A stretch of 64,000 nt of DNA from CAYJPV01 sp964372095 (lineage in GTDB: Bacteria > Acidobacteriota > Vicinamibacteria > Vicinamibacterales > JAKQTR01): assembly GCA_964372095.1 (NCBI GenBank), contig CAYJPV010000015.1:53392-117391 (forward strand), given 5' to 3'. A model generated the notes under the pieces. It ran no database searches, was not told the origin of the DNA, and saw nothing but the letters and a program-made list of their open reading frames with translations. This document shows positions 40,895-50,140 of the stretch, one piece after another. The stretch's first letter is position 1, and each line of letters starts with the position of its first letter. Both the position numbers and the translations under genes were made by a program.

Positions 40895-42286
40895 ATGGAT
40901 GACATCGTTCTTCTCGCCCGGTGGCAGTTCGCCATCACGTGCGTCTACCACTTCTTCTTCGTCCCGCTGACGCTCGGCCTGGTCTGGGTCGTCGCGGGCC
41001 TGCACACCGCGTGGCACATCACCGGCAAAGACGTCTGGCTGAAGCTCACCCGTTTCTGGGGCAAGCTCTTCCTGATCAACTTCGCCATGGGCCTCGTGAC
41101 GGGCATCGTCATGGAGTTCCAGTTCGGCATGAACTGGTCCGAGTACTCCCGGTTCGTGGGTGATATCTTTGGCGCGCCTCTCGCCATCGAAGCCCTGCTG
41201 GCGTTTTTCCTCGAATCGACGTTCCTCGGGCTCTGGATCTTCGGGTGGGACAAGCTGCCGAAGAAGGTGCACCTCGCGTGTATCTGGGTCGTCGCCTTCG
41301 GATCGAACCTCTCGGCGCTCTGGATCCTCATCGCCAACTCGTTCATGCAGCAGCCGGTGGGATACGTGCTCGCCAACGGCCGCGCCGAGATGAACGACTT
41401 CGCGGCGCTGGTATTCAATCCCCACGTGTTCGTCCAGTTCCCCCACGTGATCACGGGCGCGATGGCCATGGCCGGTTTTTTCGTCCTCGGCATCAGCGCC
41501 TGGCACCTGCGCCGGGCCACCGATGACGCGAACCGCGACGCGTTTACGCGCTCGTTCCGGATTGGCGCGGTCTACGCCCTGGTGGCCAGCCTCGCCGTTG
41601 CGCTGGTCGGCCATTCGCAGGCGCAGTACATGATCAAGGCGCAGCCGATGAAGATGGCGGCGGCCGAGGCCCTCTGGGAGAACGCCGATCCGGCGCCGCT
41701 GTCTCTTTTCACCTGGGGCAACGAACCCGAGCGGCGGGACGTCTGGGCCATCAAGGCGCCGGGCCTGCTGAGTTTCCTCGCCTACAACCGGTTCACGGGC
41801 GAGGTGAAAGGCATCCGCGAACTGCAGGCCGAGGCGGAGCAGCGGTATGGTCCAGGTAACTACGTCCCGCCGGTCAAGTGGACGTACTGGACCTTCCGCG
41901 CCATGGTCGGCGCCGGGACGCTCATGCTGCTGCTCGGCGCCTGGGCCGTCTTCGCAAGCCGCCGCTCCGCGCCGGTGCCCCGAGGCCTGCTGCTGACGCT
42001 GCTCCTGCCCGCGATGTCGCTGCCCTACATCGCCCACAGCACGGGCTGGATCTTCACGGAGATCGGCCGATCACCCTGGATCGTCTACGGCCTCCAGAAG
42101 ATCACCGACGGGGTCTCGCCGGCTGTCTCCGCCGGCGAACTGTGGCTCACGCTGGTGGGCTTCACCCTGCTCTACGGCGCGTTGATGGTCGCCGACGTGT
42201 ACCTGCTGGCGAAGTACGCCCGCGGGGGCGTGACGAACGTGGCTCTGCACGGCGGCGAAGCCCTGGCCGAACCGGCACGCGGGTAA
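40895..42286 (+). CDS. cydA: Cytochrome bd ubiquinol oxidase subunit I
   Basis: A 463-residue membrane protein with nine or so helices. RWQFAITCVYHFFFVPLTLG places the heme b595/d ligand His at position ~19; VQFPHVITGAMAMAGF holds the heme b558 His and WTFRAMVGAG its Met ligand. GRSPWIVYG is the conserved end of the quinol domain. The Q-loop is of the short type. With CydB it reduces oxygen to water at low oxygen tension, using quinol. Followed after 13 bp by cydB. Confidence 0.97.
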   Translation: MDDIVLLARWQFAITCVYHFFFVPLTLGLVWVVAGLHTAWHITGKDVWLKLTRFWGKLFLINFAMGLVTGIVMEFQFGMNWSEYSRFVGDIFGAPLAIEALLAFFLESTFLGLWIFGWDKLPKKVHLACIWVVAFGSNLSALWILIANSFMQQPVGYVLANGRAEMNDFAALVFNPHVFVQFPHVITGAMAMAGFFVLGISAWHLRRATDDANRDAFTRSFRIGAVYALVASLAVALVGHSQAQYMIKAQPMKMAAAEALWENADPAPLSLFTWGNEPERRDVWAIKAPGLLSFLAYNRFTGEVKGIRELQAEAEQRYGPGNYVPPVKWTYWTFRAMVGAGTLMLLLGAWAVFASRRSAPVPRGLLLTLLLPAMSLPYIAHSTGWIFTEIGRSPWIVYGLQKITDGVSPAVSAGELWLTLVGFTLLYGALMVADVYLLAKYARGGVTNVALHGGEALAEPARG

Positions 42287-42299
42287 GGGGAGGCACATC

Positions 42300-43313
42300 A
42301 TGGATCTCAATACACTCTGGTTCATCCTGATCGGCGTCCTCTTCGTGGGCTTTCTCATCCTCGAAGGTTTCGATTACGGCGTCGGCATCCTGCTGCCGTT
42401 CGTGGCGAAATCCGACAGCGAACGCCGGCGCGTGATCAACACGATCGGCCCGGTCTGGGACGGCAACGAAGTGTGGGTGCTGACGGCGGGCGGCGCCATG
42501 TTTGCGGCATTCCCGCACTGGTACGCCACGCTCTTCAGCGGCTTCTACCTGGCCCTCTTCCTCATGCTCGCGGCGCTCATCGTCCGGGGCGTGGCGTTCG
42601 AGTTCCGCAGCAAAGACGGCAACCCGCGGTGGCGGGCCACCTGGGACTGGATGATCTTCATCGGCTCGGCCGTGCCGGCGCTGCTCTGGGGCGTCGCCCT
42701 GGGCAACATCCTTACGGGCGTGCCGATCGATGCGAACAAGACCTACGTGGGCGGGTTCTTCAACCTGCTGAACCCGTACGCGCTCATCGCCGGCCTGACC
42801 ACACTGGCCGCTTTCATCACGCACGGCGCGATCTTCCTGCACCTGAAAAGCACGGACCCGATCAAGGAACGGGCGATGTGGGTGATTAGGCGCTTTGGCC
42901 CGGTAGCCACGGTCCTGGTTGCGATGTTCGTCGTCGCCACGTACGCGTGGACCGACGCGTTCGCGCGCCTGGGCGTGAATCCCGGCTTCGTGCCGATCTT
43001 CGCCATCGTCTCCATGCTCGCGGCTGGCGCGTTCGTCCGCAGCGAGCGCATGGGGTGGGCGTTTACCATGACATGCGTGGCCATCGCCTTCGCCACGATC
43101 ACGATCTTCATGTCGCTCTACCCCCGCGTCATGGTGTCGAGCCTGAACGCGGACTGGAGCCTGACGATCTACAACGCCTCGTCGACGCCGTACACGCTGA
43201 AGGTGATGAGCATCATCGCGCTCATCTTCGTGCCGCTCGTGCTCGTGTACCAGGGCTGGACCTACTGGGTCTTCCGCCACCGCATCAGTGCCGAGACCAA
43301 GCTCGAGTACTGA
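42300..43313 (+). CDS. cydB: Cytochrome bd ubiquinol oxidase subunit II
   Basis: A 337-residue protein starting LNTLWFILIGVLFVGFLILE and GFDYGVGIL, the standard CydB opening. Eight to nine hydrophobic segments and motifs GPVWDGNEVWVL and PHWYATLFSGFY confirm the family. It partners CydA in the bd oxidase. A strong GGGGAGG site lies 6 bases before the ATG. Confidence 0.97.
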   Translation: MDLNTLWFILIGVLFVGFLILEGFDYGVGILLPFVAKSDSERRRVINTIGPVWDGNEVWVLTAGGAMFAAFPHWYATLFSGFYLALFLMLAALIVRGVAFEFRSKDGNPRWRATWDWMIFIGSAVPALLWGVALGNILTGVPIDANKTYVGGFFNLLNPYALIAGLTTLAAFITHGAIFLHLKSTDPIKERAMWVIRRFGPVATVLVAMFVVATYAWTDAFARLGVNPGFVPIFAIVSMLAAGAFVRSERMGWAFTMTCVAIAFATITIFMSLYPRVMVSSLNADWSLTIYNASSTPYTLKVMSIIALIFVPLVLVYQGWTYWVFRHRISAETKLEY

Positions 43314-45090
43314 GTCGTCCCTCCTGACGGGCACGGTGCTCCGCACGCTGTTCGCCGCCGTGGCGGCGGGCAGCGGGGCGGGCGTGCTCCTGATCTTCCA
43401 GTGCGTCCTCCTGGGCCGCGCCGTTGACGACGTGCTCGTCGGCGGCGCGGGCGTGTCCGCGCTCTATCCCGCCATCGGGTGGCTGCTCGCCGTCGCCGCC
43501 GCGCGCGCCCTGCTCACGTGGTCGGGCGACACCCTCGCCGGCCGCGCCGCCGCCGCCGCGAAAACACGCCTGCGCCAGCAGGCGCTGATCGCCACCGTTC
43601 GCGGCGGCCCTGCCGCCCTGCGATCGGAGCGTGCCGGCGATGTGCTCCACGCCCTGACCAGCGGGCTGGATCAACTCGATCCGTATGTCGCGCAGTTCCT
43701 GCCGCAGGCGGCCCTCAGCCTGGTCATTCCCGCTCTCGTCCTGGTGACCGTCGCGTGGCTCGACCCGCTGTCGGCGGTCGTGCTGGCTGTGACGGGCCCG
43801 CTGATGCCGCTCTTCATGTGGCTCATCGGCAGCACCGCGCGGATGCGGGCCCGCCAGCAGTGGAAGACGATGGCCCGCCTCAGCGCGCGGTTTCTCGACG
43901 CGATCCGCTCGCTCGCCACGCTGACCGTCTTCGGCGCGGCCGACACCGAGGCGGACGTACTCGCTTCACGAGGCGCTCAGTTCCGCGACGTGACGATGGC
44001 CGTGTTGCGCGTGGCGTTCTTGTCGGCGCTGGTGCTGGAGTTGCTGGGAACGATCGGCGTCGCCATCGTGTCGGTGGAGGTCGGGCTGCGGCTGCTGTAC
44101 GGGCACATCGCGTTTCGCGACGCATTCGTGGTGCTGCTGCTCGCACCCGAGTTCTACCGGCCGCTGCGCGCGCTCGGCGCCGCGTTCCATGCCGGACTTG
44201 CGGGGCGAGAGGCGCTGGCGCGGGTCGTGGAACTGGGCGCCGAAACATCCGTGGGCGAGTCCCCGGGTCCGGCGTCGGCGCGGGACGCGGCCTCGTCCTA
44301 CGCTCGGACTCGACATGGCCTGCCCCGCCGAAGCCTCTGGCGAAGGCGGGCCGGAGAAACGACGGGCGCCCCCGCCGTTCGCCTGAACGGCGTGTCGTTT
44401 ACGTATCGGGCGGACACGCCGCCGGCGCTTCGCGGCGTATCGCTCGGCATCCCGGCTGGATCGACCCTGGCGCTCGTGGGTCCGACGGGGTCGGGCAAGA
44501 GCACCGTTGCCAGACTGGTATTGGGATTCCTCGAGGCGCAGGCTGGAACGGTCGAGGTGGATGGGCAGGCGCTGGGCCCGGCATCCCGTGCGGCCTGGCG
44601 GCGGCGGATGGCATGGGTCCCGCAGCAGCCGCATCTGTTCGAGGGCAGCGTGCGCGACAACCTGCTCATCGCCAGGCCAGACGCCACCGATGAGGAAGTG
44701 CGGGAGGCGCTGGAACGGGCGAGAGCCGATGTCTTCGTGCAGGGGTTGCCGCAGGGCCTCGACACCGCGCTTGGCGACCGCGGTGAACGGCTGTCCAGCG
44801 GCCAGGCGCAGCGCATCGCCATCGCACGCGCGTTCCTGAAGGACGCGCCGATGGTCGTGCTGGACGAACCGACGGCGTTCCTCGATCCCGACACCGAGGC
44901 CGAGATCTCGACGGCGCTGGCCGACTTGCGCGCCGGAAGGACGGTCCTGCTGATCGCACACCGACTTTCGACCGTCGTGACTGCCGACGCTATTGTCCTC
45001 CTTCAGAACGGGTCCGTCGTCGCACAAGGCTCGCACCGCGACCTGCTCGCGTCATGTGAGGCATACGCGCACATGGTGGGGGTGGCATGA
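43288..45090 (+). CDS. cydD: CydD-type ABC exporter subunit of cytochrome bd assembly
   Basis: A 600-residue half-transporter with six membrane segments (~17-310) and an ATPase domain (~365-600): Walker A GPTGSGKST, signature LSSGQAQRIAIARA and Walker B MVVLDEPTAF. With CydC it exports thiols (cysteine/glutathione) needed to assemble the bd oxidase. The start is GTG 43288, overlapping cydB by 26 bp; GTG 43336 is also possible. The linker between the domains (residues ~323-363) holds an unusual Arg/Ser-rich insertion encoded by a repeat-like sequence. Confidence 0.92.
   Translation: MPRPSSSTESSLLTGTVLRTLFAAVAAGSGAGVLLIFQCVLLGRAVDDVLVGGAGVSALYPAIGWLLAVAAARALLTWSGDTLAGRAAAAAKTRLRQQALIATVRGGPAALRSERAGDVLHALTSGLDQLDPYVAQFLPQAALSLVIPALVLVTVAWLDPLSAVVLAVTGPLMPLFMWLIGSTARMRARQQWKTMARLSARFLDAIRSLATLTVFGAADTEADVLASRGAQFRDVTMAVLRVAFLSALVLELLGTIGVAIVSVEVGLRLLYGHIAFRDAFVVLLLAPEFYRPLRALGAAFHAGLAGREALARVVELGAETSVGESPGPASARDAASSYARTRHGLPRRSLWRRRAGETTGAPAVRLNGVSFTYRADTPPALRGVSLGIPAGSTLALVGPTGSGKSTVARLVLGFLEAQAGTVEVDGQALGPASRAAWRRRMAWVPQQPHLFEGSVRDNLLIARPDATDEEVREALERARADVFVQGLPQGLDTALGDRGERLSSGQAQRIAIARAFLKDAPMVVLDEPTAFLDPDTEAEISTALADLRAGRTVLLIAHRLSTVVTADAIVLLQNGSVVAQGSHRDLLASCEAYAHMVGVA
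44290..44352. repeat. Repeat-like palindromic insertion inside cydD
   Basis: An in-frame segment with inverted CCCGCC (44324-44329) and GGCGGG (44345-44350) and near-repeats GCCGAAG/GGCGAAG. It encodes a hydrophilic linker between transport and ATPase domains and looks unlike the surrounding coding sequence. Confidence 0.5.
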
Positions 45091-46832
45091 CCCGCCTCTG
45101 GTGGACGCGCCTCGTCGGTGGCGAAGAGCCGGCGCTGGCACGGGCGGCCCTGTTGCAGGCGATGACGGGGCTGTTCGGCGTCGCCCTGCTCGGGACGTCT
45201 GCCTGGCTGATCGCCACCGCCGCCGGACGTCCTTCCGTCGCCGTGCTCGCCGTGGCCATTGTCGGCGTCCGCTTCTTCGGCCTGGCACGGGGCGTGAGCC
45301 GCTACATCGAACGCCTGGCGACGCATCGCGTGACGCTGGATCTGCTGGCCGGGATCCGGGCCCGGGTGTTCAGCCGCCTCGTGCCGCTGGGGCCCGCGTG
45401 GCTGCACGGCCGCGGCCGCGGAGACGTGCTGACACGCCTGGTGGCCGACGTGGAATCGCTGGAGGGGCTGTTCGTGCGCGTGGGCGTGCCCGCGGCAGCG
45501 GCGATGTTCGTGACGGTCGCGGTGCTTGGACTGATGACGTGGTACTGGTGGCCCCTGGCGATTGTGCTGGGGTCGGGCCTCGCGTTGGTCGGCGTCCTAC
45601 TGCCGCTTGTGTTCGGCCTCGCGGGCAGGCAAATCGGCGTACGCGCGGCGGCGGAGCGGGCGGCGTTGACCGGTCGGGTTGCCGACATCCTGCAGGGACT
45701 CGCCGATCTCGCTGTGTTCGATCGGGCACACCATCACGTTCGTCGGGCGCTGCGGCTGAACCGGCGGAGCGCGCAGACACAGGTCACAACCGCGGCTGCC
45801 ACCGCCGCCGGGACGGCGTTGTCCGCGCTGACGATCGACGTGACCGCGGCAGGCGCGCTGGCTGTCGCGGCGTTCGCCGCGTCGCAAGGCCAGTTCGATC
45901 GTGTGGTCGTGGCCGTCGTGGTCCTTGTCGTCATGGCGTCTTTCGAGACCGCGCAGACACTGGCCGCGGCATTCCAGGGCCTGGGCGGCCATCGGGCGGC
46001 CGCCGCGCGAATCCGGGAGTTGATGGACGCCCGGCCCGCGGTCACCGACCCGGCGCAGCCAGCGCCGGCGACTGCCGGGCTTCGCCTCGATGTCCGGAAC
46101 CTGACGTTCACGTATCCAGGCGAGCGGGTTCCCGCTCTCGTGAATGTGGACGTGACCCTCGAGCGCGGCCGCGTTGTGGCCGTCGTCGGAGGCAGCGGTT
46201 CGGGGAAGTCGACGATCGTGAGCCTGCTGTCGCGCCACTGGGAGGTGACGCCGGGAACGGTCACGATCGACGGGCACGATGTGCGCGACCGGGCCGTCAG
46301 GGACACGCGCGGTCTGCTGTCGGTCGCCGCTCAGCCAGTCGGGATTCTGACCGGCACACTGCGTGAGAATCTGATTCTGTCAGGGCCGGATTCAGCCGGA
46401 CGTGCGCTGCCGGATGACGCCCTCTGGCGCGTGCTCGATGCCATTGGCCTTGGTCCCACCGTGCGCCGGCTTCCAGACCGGCTCGACACCTGGATGGGGG
46501 AACAGGGCGCGGACCTGTCTGGCGGCGAACAACAGCGGTTGGCCCTGGCGCGGGCGCTCCTGCGCGACGCGCCGTTCATGATCCTGGACGAACCGACGGC
46601 GCATCTCGATGCCCGCAGCGAACGCGAGATGCTCGCCGTGCTGGAGGGTGAACGCGCACAACGAGGCATCCTGCTCACCACGCATCGCCTTGGCGGGCTC
46701 GTGAACGCCGACGAGATTGTCGTGCTGCACGAAGGGCGGGTTGTGCAACGCGGCACGTACGCGGAACTCGCGTCCGCGCCGGGGTGGTTCAGCCGCATGC
46801 TCGCCCTGCAGCCGTCATTGGTCGAGCCTTGA
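45087..46832 (+). CDS. cydC: CydC-type ABC exporter subunit of cytochrome bd assembly
   Basis: A 581-residue half-transporter, paired with CydD. GVRFFGLARGVSRYIERLATHR (~60-80) is the diagnostic CydC segment. The ATPase domain has Walker A GGSGSGKST, signature LSGGEQQRLALARAL and Walker B FMILDEPTAHLD. Its ATG overlaps the cydD stop (ATGA), consistent with equal synthesis of the two halves. Confidence 0.94.
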   Translation: MTRLWWTRLVGGEEPALARAALLQAMTGLFGVALLGTSAWLIATAAGRPSVAVLAVAIVGVRFFGLARGVSRYIERLATHRVTLDLLAGIRARVFSRLVPLGPAWLHGRGRGDVLTRLVADVESLEGLFVRVGVPAAAAMFVTVAVLGLMTWYWWPLAIVLGSGLALVGVLLPLVFGLAGRQIGVRAAAERAALTGRVADILQGLADLAVFDRAHHHVRRALRLNRRSAQTQVTTAAATAAGTALSALTIDVTAAGALAVAAFAASQGQFDRVVVAVVVLVVMASFETAQTLAAAFQGLGGHRAAAARIRELMDARPAVTDPAQPAPATAGLRLDVRNLTFTYPGERVPALVNVDVTLERGRVVAVVGGSGSGKSTIVSLLSRHWEVTPGTVTIDGHDVRDRAVRDTRGLLSVAAQPVGILTGTLRENLILSGPDSAGRALPDDALWRVLDAIGLGPTVRRLPDRLDTWMGEQGADLSGGEQQRLALARALLRDAPFMILDEPTAHLDARSEREMLAVLEGERAQRGILLTTHRLGGLVNADEIVVLHEGRVVQRGTYAELASAPGWFSRMLALQPSLVEP

Positions 46833-46856
46833 CATTAATGGACATATGCTCATAAT
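46829..46856 (+). promoter_or_regulatory. Promoter of the DUF134 metal/redox operon
   Basis: TTGACA (46829-46834) and CATAAT (46851-46856) with a 16-bp spacer. The -35 starts inside the cydC stop region, so the following genes can be expressed separately from cyd. Confidence 0.7.
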
Positions 46857-46862
46857 GGACAT
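46836..46862. promoter_or_regulatory. Direct-repeat operator candidate
   Basis: Two exact copies of TAATGGACAT (46836-46845 and 46853-46862), 17 bp apart, over the promoter spacer and -10. A plausible site for the DUF134 regulator encoded 13 bases downstream. Confidence 0.55.
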
Positions 46863-46874
46863 GGAGCGTGTTCC

Positions 46875-47273
46875 ATGCCCCGTCCGTTCTGCCACCGCCG
46901 CATCGCCGGCCAGCCCGCCGCCTCCATCTTCAAGCCTGTCGGCATTCCGATGACCGACCTGGACGAAGTGGTGATGACGCTGGACGAGTTCGAGGCCGTC
47001 CGGCTCGCCGATCTCGGCAAGCTCTACCAGGAACGCGCCGCCGAACAGATGGGCGTGTCGCGCCCCACCTTCTCGCGCATCGTTGAATCGGCCCACGCCA
47101 AGATCGCGGACGCGATCGTCCACGGCAAGGCACTCAGAATCGAAGGCGGCCCGGTCGAGGTCGACGCGGGCCCCAGGCGATGCTGCGGGATACACGACCA
47201 GGCGCGGGGCTCGCGCGGCCGGCAACCACTCCACAGGCCTTCATCCATCCCATCAAAGGACACGACATCATGA
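46875..47273 (+). CDS. DUF134 family DNA-binding protein
   Basis: A 132-residue protein with the DUF134 pattern: MPRP at the start, EVVMTLDEFEAVRLADL (~30-46), then a helix-turn-helix like those of sigma-70 region 4 (QERAAEQMGVSRPTFSRIV, ~52-70) and GKALRIEGG. The usual N-terminal cysteines are partly kept, which suggests metal or redox sensing. DUF134 proteins commonly accompany the NifX/NifB-like protein encoded next. The stop overlaps that gene (ATGA). Confidence 0.87.
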   Translation: MPRPFCHRRIAGQPAASIFKPVGIPMTDLDEVVMTLDEFEAVRLADLGKLYQERAAEQMGVSRPTFSRIVESAHAKIADAIVHGKALRIEGGPVEVDAGPRRCCGIHDQARGSRGRQPLHRPSSIPSKDTTS

Positions 47274-47644
47274 CGATCTGTATTCCCGTCACCGACAACC
47301 AGGGCCTCGCCAGCCCGGTGTGCGCGCACTTCGGCTCCGCTCCGTACTTCCTGATGGTCGAGACCGACACGGGCGCGTGCCGCGCCATCGAAAACCGCAA
47401 CCAGCATCACGCCCACGGCATGTGCCAGCCGCTGGCGGCCCTCCAGGGCGAACGCCTCGACGCCATCGTCGTGGGCGGCATCGGCATGGGCGCCCTCAAC
47501 AAGCTGATGATGGCCGGCCTGACGGTGTACCAGGCCCAGCACCCGACGGTCGAACAGACGCTGGCCGCCTTCGCCGCAGGCACGCTGCCCACCATGACGC
47601 CCGCATCGGCGTGCGGCGGCCATGCTCACGGCCACAGCCACTAA
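47270..47644 (+). CDS. Dinitrogenase iron-molybdenum cofactor biosynthesis (NifX/NifB C-terminal) family protein
   Basis: A 124-residue protein starting at ATG 47270 with AAAGGA upstream. The fold family is recognised by the N-terminal ICIPVTDNQGLASPVCAHFG, the central VVGGIGMGALNKL and the C-terminal His-rich tail (CGGHAHGHSH), which may bind metal. These small proteins bind iron-sulfur or metal clusters; no nif genes are nearby, so a role in nitrogen fixation is unlikely. Confidence 0.9.
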   Translation: MTICIPVTDNQGLASPVCAHFGSAPYFLMVETDTGACRAIENRNQHHAHGMCQPLAALQGERLDAIVVGGIGMGALNKLMMAGLTVYQAQHPTVEQTLAAFAAGTLPTMTPASACGGHAHGHSH

Positions 47645-47651
47645 TGGGGAC

Positions 47652-47710
47652 GGTTTCAGAACCTGCGTGGGCGGCCTGTAATGCACACCGCGAGAACGGG
47701 TTCTGAAACC
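47652..47710. repeat. Inverted repeat before the ZIP gene
   Basis: Arms GGTTTCAGAACC (47652-47663) and GGTTCTGAAACC (47699-47710), perfect over 12 bp with a 35-base loop. A second, smaller hairpin with a CTTCG loop follows at 47711-47735. Together they could end the upstream transcript or act as a leader for the ZIP gene. Confidence 0.6.
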
Positions 47711-47755
47711 GGTTCCCCGGGCTTCGCCCGGAACCTGCGCTGATAGAGAACGCTC

Positions 47756-48508
47756 ATGTCCACGACGCTGATTTACGTTCTCGTGTCGTCGCTGGCAGGC
47801 GGCATCATTGCCGTCCTGCTGGCGGCGACGGTCCTGACGCTGAACCGCCAGTGGCTGGAACGCGCGTTGCCGCGCCTGATCGCGTTTTCGACCGGCACGC
47901 TCCTCGGGTCGGCGCTGCTCGGCATGCTGCCCCACGCGTCGCGCAGTCTCGCGGGACCGGTGCTGTTCCGCACGCTGCTGTTCGCCGTCGGCGGGTTCTA
48001 CATCCTCGAGAAGCTCCTCATCTGGCGCCACTGCCACAAGCAGGATTGCGACGTACACGCCATCTCGGGTCCTCTGCTGCTCCTGGGCGACGCGTTCCAC
48101 AACTTCGTGGACGGACTCGTGATTGCCGGCGCGTTCCTGACGTCGGTGCCGCTCGGGATCGCCACGGCGCTGTCCACCATCGCTCACGAGGTGCCGCAGG
48201 AACTCGGCGAGTTCGTCGTCTACCTGAAGCAGGGATATTCACGCCGACGCGCCCTGGCATTGAACTCGCTGACCAGCCTGACCACGGTGCTGGGGGCGGT
48301 CATCGGGTACATGTATTTCTCGACGGTGCGCCAGGCGGGCGGCTACTTTCTCGCCATCGCCGCCGGCGGATTTCTGTACGTGGCGCTGGCAGACCTGATA
48401 CCCTCCCAACGCGGCCGGACGTCGATGCAGGAGACAGTGATTGACCTGGCCCTCATGACGGCCGGCGTCGTGCTGATCGGATCGATAGCGGCCTCCCACG
48501 GCCACTGA
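47756..48508 (+). CDS. ZIP family divalent metal transporter
   Basis: A 250-residue inner-membrane protein with eight predicted helices. Helix IV carries DAFHNFVDGLVIAGAF and helix V IAHEVPQELGEFVVYL, the metal-binding motifs of ZIP transporters. A His/Cys-rich loop (WRHCHKQDCDVHA, ~98-110) lies before helix IV. It imports zinc or iron into the cytoplasm. Neighbouring metal-related genes support this. Confidence 0.93.
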   Translation: MSTTLIYVLVSSLAGGIIAVLLAATVLTLNRQWLERALPRLIAFSTGTLLGSALLGMLPHASRSLAGPVLFRTLLFAVGGFYILEKLLIWRHCHKQDCDVHAISGPLLLLGDAFHNFVDGLVIAGAFLTSVPLGIATALSTIAHEVPQELGEFVVYLKQGYSRRRALALNSLTSLTTVLGAVIGYMYFSTVRQAGGYFLAIAAGGFLYVALADLIPSQRGRTSMQETVIDLALMTAGVVLIGSIAASHGH

Positions 48509-48535
48509 CACCTGACGCCCGGAGAAGAGACCACG

Positions 48536-49633
48536 ATGGAGCCTCGATCGACACTGCAGGAACGGCGACAACACTTCGACACGCGGACACGGTGTTACGT
48601 CGAACACGGGTACGACCGCGTCGAAGCGGCGCGGTTCGTGGCGTCGGTTCTTGATCCCTCGCGAGACGGACAGGTGCTGGACATCGGCACGGGCAAGGGC
48701 CTCCTGGCGGTGGCGCTGGCCGCCCGCGGCCCGTCGGTGGTCACGGTGGATCCGGATGCCGCCGACCAGGAACTGGCGGCCTTGCTGGCCCGCGAGGCCG
48801 GCGTCGACGCGCATATGCAGATCATCACAGGCAGTGCCGCCTTGCTGCCGTTCCCAGACGGCCATTTCAGCGCGGCCGCATCGATGGACGTCCTGCACCA
48901 CCTCACGGAGCTCGAACCGGTCCTCAAAGAGGTGGTTCGCGTGCTCAACCCGCACGGAGAACTGCTGCTGGCCGACTTCTCGCGCGAAGGGTTCGACATG
49001 GTCACCCGCGTGCACCAGGAAGAAGGCCGGGTCCACCCCGAGAGCGGCCTCACGATTGACGATGCGGCGGCGCTGCTGCAGCAGTGGGGGTTCGGCACCG
49101 TGGTCCGGTTTACACGCCAGCTGCACGACATCGCCGTCTTCACGCGACACAATCACGCCTTGGGCCAGGATACGCTGCACGACACCTGCCGGACGGTCCA
49201 CCCGCACTGCATCGTGTGTGGCACCGACAATCCGCACGGCCTGCAGCTCAAGTTCTCGGTCCAGCCGGACCGCTCGGTCCACGCGACGTTCCGCGGCGGC
49301 GCCGCGTACCAGGGGTACCCCGATGCGCTGCACGGCGGGCTCCTGGCGACACTGCTCGACGCCGCCATGACCAACTGCCTGTTCTCGCGGGGCATTACGG
49401 CCGTGACGGCGCGGCTCAACGTCCGCTATCTCAGCCCCGCCCGCTGGTACCAGCCATGCGAGATCACCGCCAGGCTCGAACGGACCGCGCGGGACGTCCG
49501 GTACCTGAACGGCGAGGTGCGGCAGGACGGCCATGTGGTGGCACGGGCGTCGGGAACGTTCATCGGACGCCACCCGGAGCCGGGGACGGGCGAACAGCCG
49601 CTGGCTCATGAGCATGAAGACGAACGCACGTGA
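48536..49633 (+). CDS. Fusion of SAM-dependent methyltransferase and hotdog (PaaI-like) thioesterase
   Basis: A 365-residue protein. Residues ~1-205 are a class I methyltransferase: VLDIGTGKGLLAVALAARG (~48-66), MDVLHHLTELEPVL and LLLADFSREG. Residues ~215-350 are a hotdog domain: CIVCGTDNPHGLQLKF at the start, LHGGLLATLLDAAMTNCLF with the family's HGG motif, and VRYLSPARW. No stop or shift divides them. The joined reactions (methyl transfer and thioester hydrolysis or binding) have no obvious shared substrate. GGAGAAGAG precedes the start. Confidence 0.88.
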   Translation: MEPRSTLQERRQHFDTRTRCYVEHGYDRVEAARFVASVLDPSRDGQVLDIGTGKGLLAVALAARGPSVVTVDPDAADQELAALLAREAGVDAHMQIITGSAALLPFPDGHFSAAASMDVLHHLTELEPVLKEVVRVLNPHGELLLADFSREGFDMVTRVHQEEGRVHPESGLTIDDAAALLQQWGFGTVVRFTRQLHDIAVFTRHNHALGQDTLHDTCRTVHPHCIVCGTDNPHGLQLKFSVQPDRSVHATFRGGAAYQGYPDALHGGLLATLLDAAMTNCLFSRGITAVTARLNVRYLSPARWYQPCEITARLERTARDVRYLNGEVRQDGHVVARASGTFIGRHPEPGTGEQPLAHEHEDERT

Positions 49634-49651
49634 TCTGAAGGAGGGACCATC

Positions 49652-50098
49652 GTGAGCGAACCAGTACGCGTCGGCATCATCATCTGCGATCGATACAGCA
49701 CCTGTGCGGGCGGTAAGTGTCTCCGGTCTCTTCGCGCGCGGGAAGGCGCGTTCGAGGCGTACAAGGGCCAGGATGCCGAACTGGTCGGGTTCACGACCTG
49801 CGGCGGCTGCCCGGGGGGCAACATCGAATACGCACCCGAGGAGATGAAGAAGAACGGCGCAACGGTCATCCACCTGGCCACCGGCCTGGTGGTCGGCTAC
49901 CCGCCCTGCCCCCATATCGATCATTTCGTGAAGTTCATTCCCGAGAAGTACGGCATTCCGGTCGTCATCGGGACACACCCGATACCCGAGAAGTACCTGA
50001 AGACACACACCGCCTGCGAGACGTGGGCCGGGCCGGAATGGCCGGCGCGCCTGGCGCCCACCATGACCACGCAGGCGACACGACTGGCCTACGATTAG
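49652..50098 (+). CDS. CGGC-domain protein (probable metal-binding)
   Basis: A 148-residue protein starting at GTG 49652 with a strong AAGGAGG 7 bases upstream. Cys residues occur as CDRYSTCAGGKC (~13-24), TTCGGCPGG (~49-57) and PPCPH (~86), the pattern of the CGGC domain family, which is thought to bind metal or an iron-sulfur group. Its exact function is unknown. Confidence 0.85.
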   Translation: MSEPVRVGIIICDRYSTCAGGKCLRSLRAREGAFEAYKGQDAELVGFTTCGGCPGGNIEYAPEEMKKNGATVIHLATGLVVGYPPCPHIDHFVKFIPEKYGIPVVIGTHPIPEKYLKTHTACETWAGPEWPARLAPTMTTQATRLAYD

Positions 50099-50140
50099 CG
50101 CCGAAGGTACACTGTTCAGCGGCACAGGAGGCGTCATCAC

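Noticed and set aside
47270..47644. NifX-like protein as evidence of nitrogen fixation
   Set aside because: No nifHDK or nifB genes here; the small family is widespread in organisms that do not fix nitrogen.
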